Assembly: GCA_009908885.1 (NCBI GenBank)
Contig: JAAAOL010000323.1
Coordinates: forward strand, 1-6,719
Direction: 5' to 3'
DNA from: Bacteroidota bacterium
Lineage (GTDB): Bacteria; Bacteroidota; Rhodothermia; Rhodothermales; JAAAOL01
DNA: 6,719 nt
In this document: positions 6,672-6,719 of the stretch, one piece after another
Layout of the letters: the number at the start of each line of letters is the position of its first letter
Position numbering within the stretch: the stretch's first letter is position 1
Position numbers and translations under genes: made by a program
Notes under the pieces: generated by a model
Told to the model about the DNA's origin: nothing
Databases searched by the model: none
Seen by the model: only the letters and a program-made list of their open reading frames with translations

Positions 6672-6719
6672 GGGGGTGGTCAGAGCAGCCCGGCGTGAGC
6701 CGGACGAAAGAGGCACATC

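Noticed and set aside
6672..6716. GTG start at 6716 for the LuxR-type regulator
   Set aside because: Not excluded, but there is no upstream sequence to judge it and the added 15 residues show no domain character, so the ATG at 6671 was preferred.

Overview
The window is GC-rich and gene-dense, with five protein-coding genes: one runs off the left edge, and the right-most may run off the right edge. No rRNA, tRNA, CRISPR array, insertion sequence or phage gene was seen. The gene families (a ToxR/CadC-type regulator with a PD40 propeller, a DUF5916 outer-membrane-type protein, a PD40 lipoprotein), the high GC and the mostly absent Shine-Dalgarno sequences suggest a GC-rich member of the Bacteroidota/Rhodothermota side of the FCB group, such as a Salinibacter- or Rubricoccaceae-like marine or halophilic bacterium. 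This placement is inference from family content, not a database match.

Layout: positions 1-1806 (minus) carry a membrane-anchored one-component regulator, with an N-terminal winged helix, one transmembrane helix and a long periplasmic PD40 propeller; its C-terminus is cut by the window edge. A 183-base divergent intergenic region (1807-1989) follows. It holds three CCGAARG boxes spaced about one helical turn apart, and a short inverted repeat overlaps them. Three plus-strand genes come next with gaps of only 52 and 49 bases, a likely operon. They encode a secreted protein of about 254 residues (1990-2754, weakly DUF3108-like), a 753-residue protein with a CBM9-like domain and a DUF5916 beta-barrel (2807-5068), and a PD40-propeller lipoprotein (5118-6044). 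A PAS-like/LuxR-HTH regulator (6063 to about 6671, minus) converges on the operon from the right, only 18 bases from the lipoprotein stop.

Working model (inference): the membrane regulator senses an envelope or periplasmic condition through its propeller and controls the divergent operon of three exported proteins through the repeat boxes. The DUF5916 protein would sit in the outer membrane with a carbohydrate-binding-like periplasmic or surface domain, and the small secreted protein and the lipoprotein would be partners. The substrate is not evident from the sequence. The families are individually known but poorly characterised. The most interesting point is the arrangement: a divergent sensor-regulator, boxes that look like an operator, and an all-exported operon.
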